Source of the DNA: Leptodontidium sp. MPI-SDFR-AT-0119
Taxonomy: Eukaryota > Ascomycota > Leotiomycetes > Helotiales > Leptodontidiaceae
Reading direction: 5' to 3'
DNA length: 64,000 nucleotides
Assembly: GCA_020726505.1 (NCBI GenBank)
Contig: JAHLEZ010000005.1
Location: 62,001 to 126,000, forward strand
Positions 60,397 through 64,000 of this stretch are shown one piece after another. The notes under the pieces were generated by a model. That model did no database searches and was not told the DNA's origin. It saw only the letters and a list, made by a program, of their open reading frames with translations. A program made the position numbers and the translations under genes. The first letter of the stretch is position 1. The number at the start of each line of letters is the position of its first letter.

Positions 60397-61301
60397 CTAT
60401 GCCTCGATAGCCTTCTTCTTCTTTTGCTCAACCTTCAACAGGAGTGCGCGGTTGATGTGTGGCAGGACACCTCCGAAGGCGATGGTGGCACGAATGAGGG
60501 TATCGAGTTCTTCGTCACCACGGATGGCGAGTTGAAGATGGCGGGGAGTAATGCGCTTGACCTTGAGATCCTTGGCAGCATTCTGCGAGTGATAGGTCAG
60601 CATGGCGCATCAGGCTGAGAAGGGCGGGATGGTGAGAAAGAAATTGGAATGACTCACTCCTGCGAGCTCGAGGACTTCAGCAGTCAGGTACTCTAGGACA
60701 GCAGTAACATAGACGGCAGCCTTGGCTCCAACGCGCATCTTGTTCTGGGTGTTGTTCTTCAAGAAACGCTTGACACGACCGCAAGGGAACTGGAAAAAAA
60801 GATATGTTAGCATTTCTGATAGTCTGCGCGCATGTAAATTGACGTGTGCGAGTTTGGAGGTATTCGAGGTCTTGTTATGTGGGAGGCTGGGGTCGAGTAT
60901 TTTGTGTCTTGGATTTGTTGATATGCCAGGCGCGTCGGATATCGCAGGATCAAAGGCGTTTTTATGGCAGATCCGGACCTTCGCAGAGCTGGTAGAAGGT
61001 GTAGCGCATTGTGTTCCCAGCCAAAATCCTCTTTTCCGTCTGTTTTGTTGTTGTTGATGTGAATGACGCGACACTGCGGGGTGAAGATATCGACAGATCC
61101 ACCATCGACCCAGACCTCGAAATGCCTCCAAACCGACTGCGATGCCTCTGCAGATGCTATACACAGCTTTGCGCAATGCAATATAATACTAACCTGGAGT
61201 CCGGCCTTGCTGGAGTGGCTCTGCTGCTTCTTTCCACTATCGTGGCCGCTCTTCCCTCCGGAGCTCTTGCCGCCTGATGATTTTCCCTTGCCGCCAGCCA
61301 T
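60397..61301 (-). CDS. htz1: Histone variant H2A.Z
   Basis: Three minus-strand exons (61301-61194, 60789-60658, 60582-60397) give 141 aa, the usual length. The Gly/Lys/Ser-rich N-terminal tail ([17 protein letters not shown]) is followed by [20 protein letters not shown]. Next come [40 protein letters not shown] and [11 protein letters not shown]. The H2A.Z-specific FPCGRVKR and the short C-terminus ending in [10 protein letters not shown], with no H2A-type SQ phosphorylation motif, distinguish it from canonical H2A. It replaces H2A in promoter nucleosomes. The first intron (60790-61193) is 404 bp, far longer than any other in the window, and the frame runs on into it. Confidence 0.95.
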
Positions 61302-62044
61302 TGTTGACGATGTTTGTTGAGGAGTGAAGAATGTTTTGGTTTGGAGTCGCGGGGTAGAAGTTTGATGTTTGGTGGTGGTGTTGTTGGTGGTGGGAGATGA
61401 AGCGGCGACGAGGGAAGTTCTGTACCTATTCGAAGGCGCGTTGAAGGGAAGGCTAGCGCCGATCCAGGAGAGAGCACAAGCGAGCCGCCTCTTGGGGGGA
61501 ATTCTGGCTGGAGAGGGGGAGGGAGACTGCTCAACCACCCCCAATATTGGGCCAGAGAACATAGTAAAGTGCTCAAATGATAGAATGAGACTGGAGAATT
61601 GTGTATATCCAACAAGAAAGAGACAAAGGGGGCTGGTGGTGGAGAGACAGAGACATATATGGACGGGGTCACCAGCAACCAGAGGCTCGAGGCAGTGGTG
61701 GTACTAACAACCTCCACCCCAACGCCATAGTGAAGGTAAGAGACTTATCTGTAAGGTATTTTGAAGCCATGCCCATGAAGACTGTAGCCAAGGAGAGTTG
61801 TTCGATATTGAATGCGTGGTTGTGGATTGAAGTTGTCGTTGTTCATGACTGCAGCGAGAGTATTTGGCTGATGCCTCAGGTGTCAGATAGTCACGTGGGC
61901 CAAGACACTGGGACATTTCCGTGTTGACAGTCTCGTTGGCATCTCCCCCTCCTGCAACTTTTCGCAACTCTCATCTATGAGGAACAGTAATTCATCGCAG
62001 ATAGATCTTTGCCATTATGAGTGTCCATACCTTCTTTATTTCTT
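61302..62044. other. H2A.Z promoter and spacer
   Basis: The first half is the H2A.Z 5' region; a frame extending upstream of its ATG is Ser/Pro/Thr-rich and not supported as coding. No other gene is visible. Confidence 0.45.
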
Positions 62045-63076
62045 TCAAATATTCCAGGAATTATCTACATTCTTATGGTATCTCCTCCAAGTCCTTCTGA
62101 CATCAAACCCACTGATCCCCATCAACACCGTCGGCGTACTCTTAACTTTCGTCTCCTGTTCCGGGAAAAGCTCAATGCCTTTCAAGCCTTCAAGCCCCTC
62201 ATCGGCATCGAACTGCCCCTTAACCCACCTCCCAGAATACCACTCCACACCCTCCCGCTCTTCGGCGAATATGCAACCCAGCTGACGCCAACGCCATACA
62301 CGATGCTCTGGTTCCACGTATTGACATTCAGCACGAATCCCGTGGTCAAAACATGCGACGCTGTGACATTGACGCACCATCCCGTGTTACTGCTCATATC
62401 GAGTCTATTCAACCATACCACCACCGTAGGCGGACTAACATACTCCCTGAAAAACCTTATGCGACAATTAGTCGTCGGCGGTAGCGGGTCAGGATTCGTA
62501 TCGATCTGGTGAGTCCCCCAATCCATACCAAACACTTGCGAGGTCGTCGACGAGACTTTCAGGTACGTCACTCCGATGAAGTATTCGCTTGTGCCTGCCC
62601 ATGCAGAGGCTTTAGCTACCATGCCTTTATCCGGACGAGGAGGATGATAGTTCGAGTCTGATATCAGCGCTTTTTTTCTCCCAGATGTCCCAGACGCCGA
62701 GAACGACATTGTCAGTGCAGTTACGGGAGTTGGGAATCGCGGCTGTGGACATCCAGTGCGTGAGACCTAGTATGCCGCCAGCGAGGATCTCGGGTTTGCA
62801 GGGTGCTGCTGTAGGTCTTAGGCGGCTAGACCTCGAGATGGAGATGGAGATGGAGATTGATAATCTCAGGTTTGACGGGGTATATCCTGCTCGGAATAAT
62901 TCATATGATGGGCTACGTCTTGATCAGCTCTGGATGCGATATCATGTCCTACAATTTTCGGGGCTTTTGAGGAAGATGAGACTCACGTCTCAATCCACTC
63001 CCAGGCAGCGGAAGAGATTTTCTAGCCATCCAGCCCTGAGGTGTCATTTTGGTATAACTCAACGCCATGATTTCGT

Positions 63077-63111
<35 letters not shown>

Positions 63112-63655
63112 AATCAAGGCTAAAGCTGAGTTTTTTTCGCCACTTCCTATAAGGAAAGGAGAAGATCTCCTACTCATATCATACACCGTCCCATGCACAC
63201 ACACGCACATACCGCATCCCAAATCCCCGCCTATATTTCTATCGAATCTACCTCTCCATCTCCATCTGCATCTGCGTCTGTCTGCGTTCGCATCGGCAAG
63301 GGATGAAAAAGCTCGCTGTAGAATGATTGGCGATGTCGACGTGAACCAATAAGCGACAGGCTATTCTTAGCACCAACAACAAACAAAAGCAAATACCGCA
63401 CTCCACATTCTCCATCCCGCTTTTTGATGTCTGAACCGGCGATTTCTTGCGTGAGCATCTTGCATGGAAGGATAGAGGTGTCCATTGATACGAGGGTTTC
63501 ACGGCAGTGGAGTTTGTCGAGAGGGAGGATGGTGGCTTGTGGTGGTCTAGATCTCTTGTCACAGTTGCTGTGTTGAGTGGTTGATTTATGGGTTGATTGA
63601 AGTCTAGGGATGATAAGGAGATTTCGGATGTGTCTTCAGGTAATATACGCAACAT
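62045..63655 (-). pseudogene. H-type lectin domain gene, apparently frameshifted
   Basis: The minus strand reads as H-type lectin repeats. A possible N-terminal frame starts at 63655 (MLRILPEDTSEISLSSLDF). A repeat end (ISSAAWEWIET) lies near 62980. A piece with LAGGILGLTHWMSTAAIPNS and CTDNVVLGVWDIWEKK ends near 62680. The clearest domain follows: RIRFFREYVSPPTVVVWLNR, ITH-like GFVLNVNTWNQSIVYGVGV, SWVAY. A third segment, STPTVLMGISGFDV, ends at 62045. These pieces lie in different frames. One break is at an A7 run near 62682, another near 62245, with no standard intron bridging them. H-type lectins bind N-acetylgalactosamine-type sugars. Either the gene is decayed or homopolymer errors break it. 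The 5' extent is uncertain. Confidence 0.5.
63080..63108. repeat. (TC)n microsatellite
   Basis: About fourteen tandem CT units lie inside the decayed lectin region. Related hexamer arrays (GAGATG at 62838-62860 and its complement at 63256-63275) lie on either side. Confidence 0.9.
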
Positions 63656-64000
63656 TCCAGGTCTCCTTTGGGAAGTTTTGCTTTGGATGCTTCTGAAGAT
63701 TTAATTTTCATGTCCTGGATCCCAGATCTGCCTGGATAGCGTAGGAAAAGCGATTCATATCCATACAGAATCGGGAGCTCGTGGTAGGCATACTATGATA
63801 CTCCCAGCGGGGTTTTAATTCCATATGATCAGAGCCGTGAAGTGTTGTGGGGTCTGTACTGTACAGCACCTTCTGATGCGGTTGATAAGGATAAATCTCT
63901 CCTGGGAGATCTTGCTTTAAAATTAGATTCTCATTTTGTTCCCAGGATTTTCTTGGTGCTCTTGCTATATAAGGTTAGATACACACAATATTAAGAGAGC
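63656..64000. other. Right edge of the window
   Basis: No gene is visible. It may hold the promoter of the lectin gene. A tatataagg TATA-like string lies at 63966. Confidence 0.4.

Noticed and set aside
61157..61717. Long minus-strand frame overlapping the H2A.Z start
   Set aside because: It is the shadow of the H2A.Z 5' region in another frame; the histone frame is unambiguous.

Overview
The window looks like a contig from a filamentous ascomycete, most likely a Leotiomycete-type plant-associated or saprotrophic fungus. The class is inferred; no marker here proves it. The evidence is short GT-AG introns of about 45-80 bp in almost every gene, fungus-specific families (Zn(II)2Cys6 regulator, HET domain, PDR-type ABC-G transporter, PL3 pectate lyase, Dal5-like and Jen1-like MFS carriers, STRIPAK striatin), and large A+T-tinged intergenic gaps. 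Gene models were joined by hand from GT/AG sites and reading phase. All coding totals are multiples of three.

Layout: 1.6-8.1 kb holds a striatin, a 12-exon Zn-cluster regulator and a small two-TM protein. 9.1-18.8 kb is an accessory stretch: a cysteine-rich secreted protein, a threonine aldolase, a DHA1-type MFS carrier, a Dal5-family MFS carrier and a secreted pectate lyase. 18.8-24.9 kb is a decayed allorecognition-like block. A HET-domain gene is broken by one in-frame stop and sits between two 325-bp direct repeats that differ mostly by transitions. A minus-strand WD40 scrap lies beside it. 24.9-38.7 kb holds a nitroreductase, a cytochrome P450 bracketed by a second dispersed repeat, a Jen1-like carboxylate carrier, an unknown 441-aa protein and a secreted glycerophosphodiesterase.

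39.9-47.5 kb holds an aldo-keto reductase, a DUF2461/TIGR02453 protein and a hexose-type transporter. 47.5-51.7 kb is gene-poor, with one possible relic. 51.7-56.8 kb is a full-size PDR ABC transporter with a duplicated N-terminal unit. 57.7-61.3 kb holds a Cys-rich unknown protein and histone H2A.Z. 62.0-63.7 kb is a decayed H-type lectin gene.

Housekeeping genes (striatin, H2A.Z, DUF2461) are interspersed with nutrient uptake (hexose, carboxylate and Dal5-type carriers, secreted GDPD, pectate lyase) and detoxification genes (P450, nitroreductase, AKR, ABC-G, DHA1). There is no backbone synthase, so this is not a classical secondary-metabolite cluster. The most interesting part is the repeat-flanked HET/WD40 graveyard at 20.3-24.3 kb.
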